Shown: positions 25,401 to 37,209, numbered from the stretch's first letter. The stretch: DNA of 64,000 bases from Neonectria sp. B-13 (GCA_002682825.1 NOKP01000016.1:716591-780590); one strand, 5' to 3'. The notes: generated by a model from the letters alone, not told the origin. A program made the numbers and translations.

Positions 25401-27492
25401 TGCAGCCTCCAGCGAGCCCTTGATTTGACTCCCCACGGTTACCGTTTGTCTGCACGCAGCACACGTTGATTCCTACCGGGTTGTGCCTCTCGCGCTAGAG
25501 TCAGCCACTGTCGTCACTCGTACCAGTGTAGCCCGCCCTCGGGTTCTCCCGCCATAAAGCACACCCCCTCTCACAACCTCTCGCAACCTCTGTCTCTCTC
25601 ACAACTGGTTGGGCCGATAATCACGGAACCCACGCCAAGCACACTCCTCGCACGCTTCTTACTTCACACGCCAGGCCGCTCGCTCCGTTGCACTGCGATT
25701 GCGCCCCGCCCCGATCGAGGAAAGAGACAAGACCGAGGTTGAACTACCCTCCATCCAGTCATCCAGCCCACCTTACACATCGCGGTGAGGACGCTTCCCC
25801 ATAGTCGCATCAACATATCCACTTCCAGGTACGTGCGTATGTGAGAACGGAAACCGTCTTTCTATTTGCTATTATTGGGTTTACATTTGTGCTTGCCTCG
25901 CGTCCGCTGCCCATCTGCCATCCATCCGCCCTCGCGCGGTGCCGTCTCCCGTTGTTGACGGCACACCATCTCCGACATGTCTGTCTCGGCCTGGAAGCCG
26001 GGTTTGTCGATCACCACATCCGCTTCTCCCTCTGCCCGTCTTCCTATGACCTTCCTATGACATTCCTCTCTTCCGGCCTCTACCTCCGTCTCTCTTCTTT
26101 CTGTATCTACCCGCCCTGCATCGCATCACATCACGTCTCCGCCTCCCCAGTACAGTACCACCAGCCCACTTTCTCCCACGCTCCCACGCTCCCACGCCCT
26201 CATGGGTCCATGATCCACCAAAAGTTTGCGGACGATGGCCCATGGCCCTGTGCACGCAAACGCAGCCCTGCATCAGCGTGGCTAGCTACCTTTTTAGCAA
26301 GCTCGACGACCCCACCCGCACCGGGCTTGCTGGACTCTTTGTCGTTTGTCGGAGCTTAGGTGGTGCTTCTGCCGTGCTTTGTCTGTGCTGCGCTGCGCTG
26401 CGCTGTGCTTTGCTGTTCCATCCTGTGCTTGTTTCGCTGGGACTTGGGACTAGAACAAACACGCTCCGCATCATAGCCCCTCACTCATGACTTGATTGCC
26501 CACATACTGGCCGTCTCTTTTCCTACTACGTACTACTACCCCTACCTGCTACCGGCATCCCCTCAACACCACCACCACCACAACCACCTCCACCTTCACG
26601 ACCTACCACACCCACACCCATCCAGAAAGGAAAGAGAAAGAAAAAAAACCTACACGTGCATCCCAGAGACACCACAGACACCACAGACACCCAATCCCTA
26701 CCGCCATTCGAGTACCTACGGGATCGTGCCAAGGGTCTGTTGCTGATCACCGACGACCTCATTCACTGATTCACCGAGGCTGGAGGCTGGAGGCTGTCTC
26801 TGTCGTCATTTTCCTCCACCAATCCACCAATCCACCTCATCCTCCCATCTTCATCCTCCTCGTTTCATCGTTTCATCGTGGTACCGTACGCCCATCTCAT
26901 TCCCCGTCACCCCATCACCCCAGCGCCAGCCAACGCCCAGTGGTCACCACCACCGCCCGTATCTCAGGTACTATCCCGTCCCCGTCAAGCGTCAATCGTC
27001 CCCGTTTCCTTGCCTCCACTGCTTCGTTGCTCCTCCGCCTGGCCCTGCAGCCCTGACACAGGGCACCGGCCGACCTGTCAAAGCCCAGGGCCTTGCGGTG
27101 TCTTTCGAGAGCCCCGCCAGCCACTCAGCGCCGCTCCCTCTCCGCCGCAGCCAACCTAGCCTCCTCGTCCCTCCCGACGACGACAGCTCCCACTCTCTGC
27201 ACCTGCACCGCCGCTCTCTTTCTCTTTCCCTCTCCTAGCTCGTTGGCTTCTCCTCTTCTAGATCCTAGCTGCCTCTGCATTCTCTCTTCGCCTCCTCCTA
27301 ACTCCTAACTCGATCACAGGCTATACGTCCTGTCCACTCACAGCCTCCCCTCTCCTCCATCGATCAAGGACGGACTGGTCCCGTCGTCGCAACCAACACC
27401 GCCTTCTCTGCGAGCGCTCTCTATCCACATTCAGACTGCCCCTCCCATCCACCGTGCGATCAACGCTGCGATAACTACTTTCCACCGCCATC
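22401..27492. other. Long intergenic/leader region upstream of YPD1
   Basis: About 5.1 kb with no supported gene. From roughly 25,200 onward the plus strand is strongly C/T-rich (many ctcc, tctctc, accacc runs), which is typical of a long fungal promoter and 5' leader. Simple repeats include cccacgct units near 26175-26205, caccac runs near 26560-26610 and acaccacag units near 26670-26690. A gagg/gcgagg-rich tract lies near 22785-22815 and a ggtcggg/gcagcttgc tract near 23815-23870. Confidence 0.55.
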
Positions 27493-28144
27493 ATGTCGCC
27501 GGCCGAGGACAAGGTTCGTCAAACCACTCGCCAGATCCCGACCCCGTCGACGCCACTGACCAGCTCCCCTCTCCCCATCCAGACCACCGACGAGAGCATT
27601 GACCTCAATGCCATCGAAGGCATCGACATGGGGACCTTCAGCCAGATCCTCGAAATGGATGATCCCGACGACCACGAATTCAGCTACTCCATCGTCTTTG
27701 ACTTCTTTACACAGGTTGACGAGACCTTTGTATCGATGGACAAGTCTTTGTAAGTTGCCCAAGCTATGCGATGTCTCTAATCTCGTGACTACTCTTCTCT
27801 CTCTTCCCTCGTAGTATATCTTGTGTCTACACTGGCTGCTTCCTGCATGGGACACATGGCTAACACGCAATCTTCTGCAACCTGTCAGAGAAGAAAAGGA
27901 TCTTTACTCGCTGTACTCCCTCGGGCACTTCTTGAAAGGATCATCAGCTACACTAGGCCTCGTCAAAGTTAGAGACGGATGTGAAAAGATTCAGCGATAC
28001 GGCAAGAAGGAGAACCCTGACGGAACCCCTGAGCCGGACGAGGAAATCTGCCTAAAGCGTATCGATGAAGCCCTCAAACTTGTCAAGACGGATTTTGCCG
28101 ACGTTCAGAAAGCCCTGAGGAAATACTACAAGGAAGACGCCTAG
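27493..28144 (+). CDS. ypd1: Ypd1-type histidine phosphotransfer protein (HPt)
   Basis: Phosphorelay intermediate that passes phosphate from hybrid histidine kinases to the response regulators Ssk1 and Skn7, controlling the HOG MAP-kinase pathway. Most fungi have a single essential copy. Proposed exons: 27493-27513, 27583-27749 and 27889-28144, giving 147 residues. The active-site motif is LGHFLKGSSATLG, phosphoacceptor His76 in this model. The second intron (27750-27888, GTAAGT...TGTCAG, 139 nt) is certain because it joins MDKSL to EEKDLYSLYS. The first (27514-27582, 69 nt) is stop-free; if kept, the protein is 170 residues with a Thr/Pro-rich insert and the His is residue 99. The HPt four-helix bundle otherwise looks complete. 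A very long CT-rich region lies upstream. Confidence 0.94.
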
Positions 28145-29659
28145 CCCCTTTCACGACTGACACGACCTATGACAATGATTGAGGCGCACGGATTTTCAAC
28201 TACGACATCGAGAACGGCCATGGCCGACTTGCCGCAAACACTGCCTGCGAAGAGCCCTCCACGCCCGTGCTTAACGCGGCGAATGATTTTCCAACACTAC
28301 ATACCCTTTCGGTTCCGTACTTGTCTTGAGAGAGCAGAGGAAGGAAAAGAAGAAGAAAAACGACTCGAAATGATCGAGGAAGATACCCTTGATCTCCACC
28401 GGTGGGGATGACACTCGAGGACGATTTGGATGAATCGACGATCGAGGAGAAGCTGCAAAAGGCGACTCAGGAGACGACCTAGGCGTAGCCGGCATTGATT
28501 GAATTGGCAGCTCTTTGATGCATTTTCTTGGGCTTGGACTGGCGAAGCCATGCATAGCTATCAACGAAATCCAAACAATTCTCGCACTAGCACATCGTGG
28601 CAATTTGCAACCACCTGCACCTTGACGCGACCCCGAGTCGCTCATCATTGTGATCACCGTGATGTTGTACGAGTGTCATGTTGATCTTAATGGACATCGA
28701 ACGAGGCTTGTTCATCCGCTACGAGCAGCTGTTCAGGTTGCACTCGATCCGCTCGTCGATAGGTAGTGTAACAAGCAACGAATGTGCTCCTGACGCGAGC
28801 CACTCTTTGAACATTGGCAGGCTTTGGATCAGCCTATGGACACGAGGAATCAATCTAAACAGGGCAACTAACTTGCATTAAATAGAATACACGTTTAGTT
28901 GCATTAGACAGTGTTCGGCATCTGAGGTACAAACCCAGGATCAACCTTCTACATGCTGGAAACCGTTGGCGGGTTGGCGGAGTATCGAATTGGTCACTAA
29001 TAGGGATCGCAGGCCTGGACTGATCCAAGCCCAAGCAACACCTCAACTTGATATCACCATGATCACCGACGGGGTTGTTGTCCAACTGTATGACAAGAAT
29101 ATTGCGTACAGCTGAGTGCGGAGTCTTGGTGTCCTGGTAGCTACGAAGTACATTGAATAGCCCACACCAAACCGATGCGTCCTGGGAGCGCAGGGAGGGA
29201 CGCTGGAGACGACGCCACTGACCATGCGGGTGCCACGGGAGATGGATGCACACGGTACCCGCTGAACCGCTCTGACACACCCACTCTTTACACCGACGTC
29301 GACGACGCCTCGTGTGTCGTATGTACTAATTACCAGCCAAAGCAGTTCACGAGACATTGAGATAACGGGGGGATCGGAATCCTGGCGGTCGCAGCTCGCA
29401 GTCGTCACGCTCCACCGGTGCACCGCCCCCCATGTTCTCTCTGCGTTCTGCACCTTTGCTCACTTTTCATCATCCAGCTGCAGGGAAATTGTGACAGATC
29501 GTACCGAGTACGCTACGGGGCCGAGCTCTCCAAAGGTGGTGTGAGGAGAACCGACGCGCCGGGACCAGTGGCGAAAAGCATTCCCGTCCTGCGACGCAAA
29601 TCTCGAATACGACCTTCTGCTCTCCCGCGACAAGCCCCCCCCTCGTTTGCGAAAAGAAG
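28145..29659. other. Intergenic region downstream of YPD1
   Basis: About 1.5 kb with no supported gene; it contains the YPD1 3' region and the promoter of the 2H phosphoesterase gene. Open frames on both strands are short and domain-free. Confidence 0.6.
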
Positions 29660-30307
29660 ATGTCGCCTCCCACGCACTTTCTATGCGTGCCGCTCGCTGG
29701 CGCACAGCTAGCCAGGAGCCTCTCGCTGTTCAGGGACGACGTCACAAGCGCCATGAGCTTCGGTGTGCCGCAGGAGGCCGTCCGGCCGCTGGGCACGCTG
29801 CATCTCACGCTGGGCGTTCTGAACTTGAAGGAGGACGGCGTTGCGCGCGCAGGCGAGCTGCTGAGGAGCTTGCGGCTGGGCGAGATGCTGGCCAAGGTTG
29901 GGGCACCGGCAGAAGGACTCTCCATCACAGTGCAAGGGCTGCACGCGATGCAGACGCCCTCCAAGACGTCGGTGCTGTACGCGCCGCCCGTCGACGCCGA
30001 CGGCATCCTGTACCGCTTCTGCGAGCAGCTCAAGGCGACGTTCCAGGACGCCGGGCTCATGGCGGACGAGGGCAGGCCGCTGCTGCTGCACGCCACCATC
30101 GTCAACACCATCTACGTCAAGGGCCGCGGTGGGCGGCGGCGGGAGAAGCTAACGCTGGACGCGCGAGACATCCTGCGCCGGTACGACGACTACCTCTGGG
30201 CCGAGGACCTGCCCGTGGAGCGGGTGACGCTGTGCCGAATGGGCGCGAAGAAGATTGAGGGGACGGATGACGAGGCCTACGAGGTGGAGGCCGAGGTCGG
30301 GTTCTAG
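29660..30307 (+). CDS. AKAP7-like 2H phosphoesterase (LigT / 2'-5' RNA ligase-like)
   Basis: Intronless, 215 residues. It carries the two catalytic histidine motifs of the 2H superfamily: His48-Leu-Thr50 (HLTLG) and His144-Ala-Thr146 (HATIVN), about 95 residues apart as expected. The pattern around them (FLCVPLAG at the N-terminus, GTLHLTLGVLNL, and a C-terminal LCRMGAKK) matches the AKAP7/ASCC1-type phosphoesterase domain, which binds or cleaves 2',3'-cyclic or 2'-5' nucleotide bonds. In ascomycetes such short stand-alone forms are common; the in vivo substrate is unknown. No targeting signal. Start is supported by an AAGATGTCG context and immediate homology-like sequence. Both histidine pairs are intact, so enzymatic activity is plausible. 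Confidence 0.9.
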   Translation: MSPPTHFLCVPLAGAQLARSLSLFRDDVTSAMSFGVPQEAVRPLGTLHLTLGVLNLKEDGVARAGELLRSLRLGEMLAKVGAPAEGLSITVQGLHAMQTPSKTSVLYAPPVDADGILYRFCEQLKATFQDAGLMADEGRPLLLHATIVNTIYVKGRGGRRREKLTLDARDILRRYDDYLWAEDLPVERVTLCRMGAKKIEGTDDEAYEVEAEVGF

Positions 30308-31532
30308 AAACGGTAGCCTGAGGGCTTGCTTCCACTGAGGGCTGGGGATTACGCGGTTCTGCTCGCTGAGGGATATTGAACTCGACGACGTTCGTGGCGA
30401 AGAGTGCTAGGCATCAGGTTGGGATGCCACGTCAGATGGTGGTTCGGGTGGGCACTAGGTCCGGGGCTGTGTTGCTTGGCCGGGTTGAAGGAGAAGGTAA
30501 CTAGGTCTTCGAGCTGGGTGGGATGAGGATGAGGACAGATCAGTGCGAGGGCGTTGAAGTGAAGCTCTCCTCGTGTGTCCATCGAGTTGCGTGATACACG
30601 AGAAGAGGTCATGACTGCTGTGACGTTCTTGTTGGCTCCCACGTTCCGCCTCGCCGGCTCCGACCTTCTCTTTAAGGATTAGGAGGAGCAGCACCAGGCC
30701 AGTGCATGGCGTATCAAGCACGTGAATTGTCTCGCTGCTGAAGGATCACTCTGGGCCCAAGACGGTTCGATCCTCTTCTAGAGATGACAACTCAGTCATG
30801 ATGGACTTCCCATTTGATACCGTAGTCAGTGAAGAATATCAGACCAATCGTGTCCCCATGAGCCAGGTACTCCACCTGCTACATTTATACCATTCCCATG
30901 AACAAATTTATACCACCCGGATTAAATTGCCTTCATTAACAACATCATGCATCATCTGTCTGAGTTGATATTTGATATTGCTGTTGCCGTTGACGAGACC
31001 GGCCAGGGCACCTCAGCCAATCAGGCCCTGCTAGACCGTAAGCCCGCTGAGATGACAGTGGACGACAGGGCCCGCTGCGGCCCCTAAAGGCCGCGGGGTC
31101 TCGGCGCTAGGTACAGCGTTACAAGGGAGCCTAGACGTCAATCCCGCGTAAACCGTAAACCGCCGTGTCGCTCTAGGCACCGAGATACCCAAGCTTAGTT
31201 AAGGACGCCCGTCTGCTTTGTCACCTTACAGGCACCGCCTCAACGACACCAACTTCATCTCCCCGTCTCAAGATCCTGCTTGGGGCCAATTCCGCCATCT
31301 GCCGTAACCCATTGCTCCTCCTGTCTTGCTCTTCGTCTTGGCTTTCCCCATCTCCTTCCAGACTTGCCGCGCTTGATGCCAGCGACCATGCCGTACCGGT
31401 ATCGTCTGGCCTCTGACCCCACCACTGCCACGACTTGACGATCCCCACGCAACGAGACGAGACGAGACGAAACCACAAAGACCAAATCCTCCCTTCCTTG
31501 AAACAGACGCAGAGCATATAAAACCTCCCACC
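30308..31532. other. Intergenic region
   Basis: 1.2 kb between two plus-strand genes; no gene seen. Contains a small perfect palindromic pair GCGGCC...GGCCGC near 31077-31093 and, just before the next start, a CATATAAAAC string that is too close to the ATG (about 16 nt) to act as an ordinary TATA box. Confidence 0.55.
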
Positions 31533-33124
31533 ATGAACACCTCCGAGAAACGCCGCCCGGTCGGCAGCTCGTCCGGGTCGTCCCCCCTGCGCTCCGGCCC
31601 CGGCTCGGCGGCCACCGCCTCCTCCAACCCCAACCGCAACAGCATGCCCGCGCCGCCGCCCCGCGCCGCCATGATCACAAACGCCGTCTCCAGCTCCGAG
31701 GAGCCGCACGAGGGCGGCGTGCCCCTGACGGACCGCATGCAGCAGCAGGACAAGGACCGGCCCGGGTCCCGCACCGGCAGCGTCAAGGACAAGGACCGCG
31801 ACAAGGACCGCAAGGAGAAGGACCGCCGCGAGCGCCGTGAGAAGAAGGACAAGGACCGCGAGCGCGAGCGCGAGGCCGCCCTGCGCGACAAGGACGAGCG
31901 CATCGACTACCTCGAGAAGGAGATGGCCATCATGGAGCACGAGTTCCACCGCGAGCTCGACAAGCTCAGCCAGAACGAGAGCGAGACGGCCACCTTCTGG
32001 CAGGCCAAGCACAGCGCGCTCAACCAGCAGTTCCTGCGCACCGACACGGAGCTGCGCCTGCTGCGCGCCGAGGTCGACATCCGCGAGGCTGAGCGCGACG
32101 AGCTGCGCGAGGGCTGGGCCGTGCTGCGTCGCGAGCTCAAGGAGCGCGACGACGAGATCCGCGGGCTGCGCGGCCAGGTCCGCGGGCTCAAGGAGTGGGT
32201 GAGCAGCAGCACCCGCACCGAGGGCCAGGAGTGCGACGAGACGTTTGGCGACGGCATGACGCGCCTGGGCAACGGGCTGCAGAACTGGGTCATTGTCAAC
32301 TTCCGCAAGGCCAAGCTGAGTGAGTACAGTATACTCCTGGGGGGCTTTTGCTTCTCGTTGTTGGTGGAACATCAAAGACTAACACGCGGCAGATCTGGAA
32401 GGTCTAGACGAGGCGACCTTGGCCGAGCTCAACGAGCTGGTCCCCATGTACGAGGAGCTAGTCCATACCGCAAAGGTGCACCTCCTCCAGTCCATCGTGT
32501 CGAGAATCCTGATGGACATGGTCTTTGACTCGTACTTTGTCGGGCTATCGGGCGAGCAGGAACAGCAGTTCCGCCAGATGGAAAAGATGCTCTCCTCCTT
32601 CGGTACGCCATCCCCCTATTCCCTCTTCTCCCAGTGAACCATCACCCGCTCATTTACCCGCAGCCGCCTCAGACGAACCCGTCAACCAGTGGCGCTCCTC
32701 CACCCTCACCATCCTCCGCCGCGACGCTCCCGAGCAGCTAGCCACGGCCGCCGCCGCCGTCACCGAAGCCGTGCTCTCGCGCATCACCCGGCTCCTCGAC
32801 GCCCTCGCCGGCACTGCGCCCTCTGACGCCCGTGATTCGGGCCTGCGTGTCCTCGTCAACAACTCCATCGAGCTCGCCCGCCTGCTCGTCGTCCAGCGCG
32901 CCGTCCTCCGCATCCACATGCCCGCCATCCTGCCGCACCAGCGCGTCGTCTTCGAGCCCGAGACCATGGAGGACCTCGGCGGCGAGGACGAAGAGGCCCT
33001 GGCCACGCGCGAGCTCTGCTGCGTGGCGTTTCCCGGCGTCATAAAGCACGGCGACGAAAATGGCGGCCATCTACAGTACCGCAATGTCATCGTCAAGGCG
33101 AGGGTGCTGTGTAGTCCCGAATAG
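31533..33124 (+). CDS. Coiled-coil protein of unknown function
   Basis: Exons 31533-32319, 32393-32602 and 32664-33124 give 485 residues; introns are 73 nt (GTGAGT...GGCAG) and 61 nt (GTACGC...CGCAG), and the start lies in CACCATGAAC. Residues 1-70 are Ser/Pro/Gly-rich and disordered. Residues ~73-120 are an extreme mixed-charge tract of DKDR/KEKDRRE repeats, running into a long coiled coil (~120-225: ERIDYLEKEMAIMEHEF...RELKERDDEIRGLRGQV). The C-terminal 220 residues look globular and helical, with NWVIVNFRKAKL, a LLQSIVSRILMDMVFDSYFVG segment and a long Ala/Leu helix. I do not recognise a named family. Exon joins restore clean frames, so the model is sound; a structural or cytoskeletal adaptor is only a guess. 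Confidence 0.85.
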
Positions 33125-36100
33125 CAACGCGCCAAATCCCAACCTGGCGAGGATACTGCATCTTTCGCTCTGGCCAGGGGAAGGCTTCTCCAAACATGAT
33201 AGAAAGGACAGCGGCGCTTGGGAATCAATGCCCCTTCGCGTCGATATTCAACAGGTGCATTTTAGCGGCGGACTTAACGAGAGATCAGCAGCTTCTCTCA
33301 TAACGAAAAAAAGAAAATACACCATGGCCCAATTCGCACGCTCCAGCCCTCGGCCGAGTCTCTGAGCCGCAGTTCGGACGAACCATCCCCGGACGCGGCA
33401 GGATACGGACGCACGTGCCGGTAGAGAAGGCGTTTGAACGGGGATGTATAGATGGTTGTATATGTTTACGACACAATGTCTTATTTAGATACCAAGAATA
33501 TGCGAAGAATGCGACGGGAGAGACGAGTCTGTATTTCGCCAGACAAAGGCAGTTGGGCGGTAGTAATCCGAGGATCACTGTTAGAGCCTTAGCGGAGTGA
33601 GAGATGGTGTCCAAGCAACAGCGCATAATTGGAGAAGCATCCTGGGTAGATAACGCATCGGAGGCCGAAAAGTCCCGGCTCCGACAGAAGCTGAATCAAG
33701 ACGAGAAAATCAATCAATGCCAATACTACGTAGTACAGCCCTCGAGTCGATCGTCCTGCAGTGCATCCACACGAGCAACATGCCAGTGCCGACTGCCTAG
33801 ACAACCTTACAGGGAGGCTATCTGCGGCTCCCGCCGGATATGTCACGTCCATATGTACAGTATGTACGAATACTGTACGAAGTACTCAGCCCTACCTCCA
33901 ACCTTATCACCGCGCCATCCGTCATTCGCCGTGGATGTCACCCAACCGTTGGTATCGATATTATCGCATTCCCACGTATTGCGTGGCTCGTGCCCCGTTA
34001 TGGCATCGTAAAATCGCCACTCGTAGGGCTGGCTCGCATCCCCCCTCCACCTCCCCGCGGGGTCGTTCGGCGCCGAGCCAAGCAAGGGTTCGTGTGTATC
34101 AAGTCCGCATCGCGAATCACCTTTTTCGTTTTAGAGGCCGTCGCCTTCATAACCCCCGGCGCCACTAGGGATCACGGCGAGACCGTGAATCCATGCCACT
34201 GACGCTACCTGGCTCGGTCACCAGCTCGGCGTTTGAAACCCGGCATGCATCACCAGCTAGCCCACGTTGACCACGGAACCGCCCGCGCGCGACTCCCTTT
34301 GTCCTTGTCCCCGTGTGTCTCGAGATGTGTCTGCCTGGATAAATATGGAGATGGCCTGTGTACGTCGATGCATGGACACCTAGGCCCCGGCGGCCGACGC
34401 AGAACGACGGGGAAGTAAAGGCGTGAACGGGAGACGTAAGAGCTTCAGTATCCACGGCAGCTGGAAAGTGACGACGCACGCATGCAAGCGGCGGTGTTAG
34501 TTTTCGTCGACCGCCAGGACAAGGTGTGAAGACAAAGCTGTGAGGACCAAGATCAGCAAGTCAGAAACAGAGACAGGTCAGACAACCAAGGGTATTCTGT
34601 AGGCGAGGGGGGAAGCGAGTGGGGTTGCGACTTGGGAGTCATCGACGGGCTTCATCTCGTGGATCATGGCGCGCTCAGCAAGGGAGGGCTAAGCCTCCAG
34701 GTCTCTCGCTCGGAGCCAGGGACCACCTGGGAGCGAGCTGTTGAGCCTCATTCTCCTCATTCTTCGGGGTCTCCCGCATTCCCGCTCCCCCATTGCCCGA
34801 GATTCCTCCCGGGAACCCCTCCATCTTTTCCTGCGGCCCGTCACATCTCACCTGGGCCCCGCGCGCGCCGTTCCCGAACCGCCTGGCCCTTGAGTGACGG
34901 CTTGGACAACCCTGGCAGACCTCGACGACGCTCCAACTGTTGCTTGGATAGTCTACTTTACCGTTCGAAGAAGAAAATTAGAGCTGTGATGGATTCTGCC
35001 GATTTAAAAGAATTTCTGACTTCCATCAGTCAATCTCAAATCATCAGCCCTAAGAAGGCTAGCATCTAGCGGACGAACCTGACATCCCGACCACCATCTC
35101 GTGTCCACGTAGTTCCGGAATACTAGCCAGGTAGGTCGAGCATGTCTCGCATTCCCACGATTGATGCCTTCCGTGATCCACCAGCCCGTACCAAGGGCAG
35201 TTGTTTTCCTCGCATTTAATTAGTGGCCTGGTGGTCGTTTGGCTGGTTGGTTGCCCATCAAGAGGTGCGACATCGTTGTAGTGGATGCATGCCATGCTGG
35301 CAGCTCCAGCCCAGCAGCTTGTGACCGACCCAGTGGCCAAGCCCGCGGCGTTGTCTCCTCCTGAAAACCATTTCTCGTCATCGGCATCCTAGTGCACGGT
35401 GAAAGCAACAGGAACAACAAAGGACGCATCAGAAATCACAAACCTAAGAATAACCATCCACATGAGTAATTTACCCTTCGTCTTGGAAACTGTCTCGGTG
35501 ATCCTCGTAAGATCTGTCGCGAATGTCTGCAATTCCATGCGTCAACGCAGGCATCCAAGAAACTGGACCCATGAATCCTGAGCACCCACAACTGCTTTAG
35601 GTTGTACCCACGTCGCAACGTCCATCGGATGGGCCTGCATCTCGCCCTTGTCCATCGCGGGGGCCAAAAAAAAAAGAAGAGGGTGCATCTAAGCGTTCCC
35701 TAGGTTGTCCAGTGCGAGGATCCAGCGAGTGTTGTCAACGCTCTTGGTGCCGGTATGCGAGACGGGATCGTTGTTGGTAGTCGAGCGACTGATGGGACCG
35801 GAGCGAGCCCCTTGGAAGAAAAAGGTTTAAGTACGCCGCCATTCGCATCCCATCCATCATCCCGCCGTTCCCACACGGTTGTCTTTCCTCACTTCCGAGC
35901 TTGCTTCAGTACCAACCTCGCTGGCTTCCTCTTTCCTTTTGCGAATAGCGGCACGTTCTCTTGGAATTGTCACCACTTGGGACCAAATTCCTCTTGCTTG
36001 AGAACTTGTCTGTGACCTTTTCCTCCTCATTCGGGACACAAGGCAAACGAGTGCTTGGATGGTACACGTACCTTCAGTTCCTCACCACTCCACTGCCCTT

Positions 36101-36357
36101 GTCAGCGCTGCCGTCGGGCACTTGAGTTCCCGCTTCATCACATCATTCCCATCTTCGACGGTAGAACCGTTGACAGTCCGTGTCGATTCTCATCATCAAC
36201 CACTGCCCAGCACCTTTGGCAGGTGTGCTCAGGGTCGCCGCATCATTTCTCAACTGCGGATAGTGTCTCTGATGCTCTCCCTCATACTCCAACAGCTCAT
36301 CAGCCCCTTCACCGTATCCTCGCTCAGTTTAGGTTCCGTCGACGGTCTGTACTCGAA
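33125..36357. other. Long intergenic region
   Basis: 3.2 kb without a well-supported gene. One small Cys-rich open frame at 35059-35295 (minus) is listed separately. An A-run lies near 35667-35677. The last ~500 nt look like a promoter/leader for the Cys/His protein. Confidence 0.5.
35059..35295 (-). CDS. Possible small Cys-rich zinc-binding peptide (doubtful)
   Basis: 78-residue open frame with an ATG at 35295. It contains KCEENNCPWYGLVDHGRH followed by WECETCSTYL and ELRGHEM: paired cysteines (C-x4-C and C-x2-C) and a later histidine, a spacing that could bind zinc. No other domain and no splice partners I can defend. It may be a decayed exon of a larger zinc-finger protein, or chance. Included because the Cys/His spacing is unusual for noncoding sequence. 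Confidence 0.25.
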   Translation of the reverse strand: MACIHYNDVAPLDGQPTSQTTTRPLIKCEENNCPWYGLVDHGRHQSWECETCSTYLASIPELRGHEMVVGMSGSSARC

Positions 36358-37209
36358 ATGGCCGACACCGACCGACATATTGACCCCACCAACATAAACG
36401 GCTGGCTCAGCGCTTTTCACCATAACAGGTCAAGCGATCCGAACCGGTTTGTGAGCGACGTGCCTCAGCGCAGTTATTATGCTCCCAACATCATGTCAGA
36501 ACCCGGAAGAGTGCCGCGTAGCAATACCTCGTGGGCCACCAGCGCAACGCCTGACCAGGGTGATGACATCTTTGACAGAGACGATGCGGTTTCATTTTAC
36601 TCCATGTCGACGGCCCCGTCTTTGAACGGCCCCCAACAACAACGCCAGAATCTGCCGATTCCCGCATCTGCTCCCGCCCCGCCTGTCTCGCGGCTCGTCT
36701 GCGAGTTCGTTGGGTACGGCAACTGCGACGTGACGTTCGAAGTAGGCGATGAAGAAGCCTGGATCGAGCACATCGCGTACTACCACTTGCACTATATCTT
36801 CCCCGCGCAGTGTATCTGCTGGTTTTGCGATCGCGCTGAGTACCATGCAGCATCAAACTCAAGGGCAGACCTTGAGACCTGCTACCGACAACGAATGTAC
36901 CACATCGCCGGCCATCTTAGGCAAGGTCTTGGTGCTGACCAGATGCGCCCTGACCACTACTTCCTCAGCCATCTCTATCAATGCGGATTGATCAGTGAAG
37001 AGCGATTCTACCACGCAAGGGACTTCCATGAGATGCCGCAAATTGAAAACCTCCACCCAGCTGGCTGGCGACACTCAAATGAGGAACGAGGCGTAGTGCT
37101 GGAGGAGAGACACCGATCACGCCAATCTGGGCATGGGCATGGGCATGGACACGGACACAGACATAGACACAGGCATGAGTCGTCGAGAAGTTCCGGTCAC
37201 CGTCGGTGA
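36358..37209 (+). CDS. Cys/His-rich (zinc-finger-like) protein with histidine-repeat tail
   Basis: Single exon, 283 residues from MADTDRHIDPTN; the frame is open upstream to 36055 but without another ATG. Residues 1-105 are disordered. The core (about 112-235) has CEFVGYGNCDVTF, an acidic DEEAWIEHIAYYHLHY stretch and AQCICWFCDR, then a C/H-containing helix (CYRQRMYHIAGHLRQG); this pattern of Cys pairs and His residues resembles degenerate C2H2 fingers found in many ascomycete proteins of unknown function. A helical segment follows (HYFLSHLYQCGLISEERFYH). The tail ends in eight Gly-His or Arg-His pairs plus Ser/Arg. DNA- or metal-binding is inferred, not shown. An upstream spliced exon cannot be excluded. 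Confidence 0.75.
   Translation: MADTDRHIDPTNINGWLSAFHHNRSSDPNRFVSDVPQRSYYAPNIMSEPGRVPRSNTSWATSATPDQGDDIFDRDDAVSFYSMSTAPSLNGPQQQRQNLPIPASAPAPPVSRLVCEFVGYGNCDVTFEVGDEEAWIEHIAYYHLHYIFPAQCICWFCDRAEYHAASNSRADLETCYRQRMYHIAGHLRQGLGADQMRPDHYFLSHLYQCGLISEERFYHARDFHEMPQIENLHPAGWRHSNEERGVVLEERHRSRQSGHGHGHGHGHRHRHRHESSRSSGHRR
37129..37176 (+). repeat. Hexanucleotide tandem repeat encoding Gly/Arg-His pairs
   Basis: Eight units of the type GGGCAT/GGACAC/AGACAT, in frame, encoding (G/R-H)x8 at the C-terminus of the Cys/His-rich protein. Confidence 0.85.

Noticed and set aside
25841..26359. 172-codon open frame beginning with a signal-peptide-like stretch (VFLFAIIGFTFVLAS)
   Set aside because: It has no ATG start (GTG only), lies in low-complexity CT-rich leader sequence, and the rest is Ser/Pro/His-rich without a fold.
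26496..27056. 186-codon open frame with Thr-His runs
   Set aside because: Product of caccac simple repeats in the YPD1 upstream region; no domain, no ATG context.
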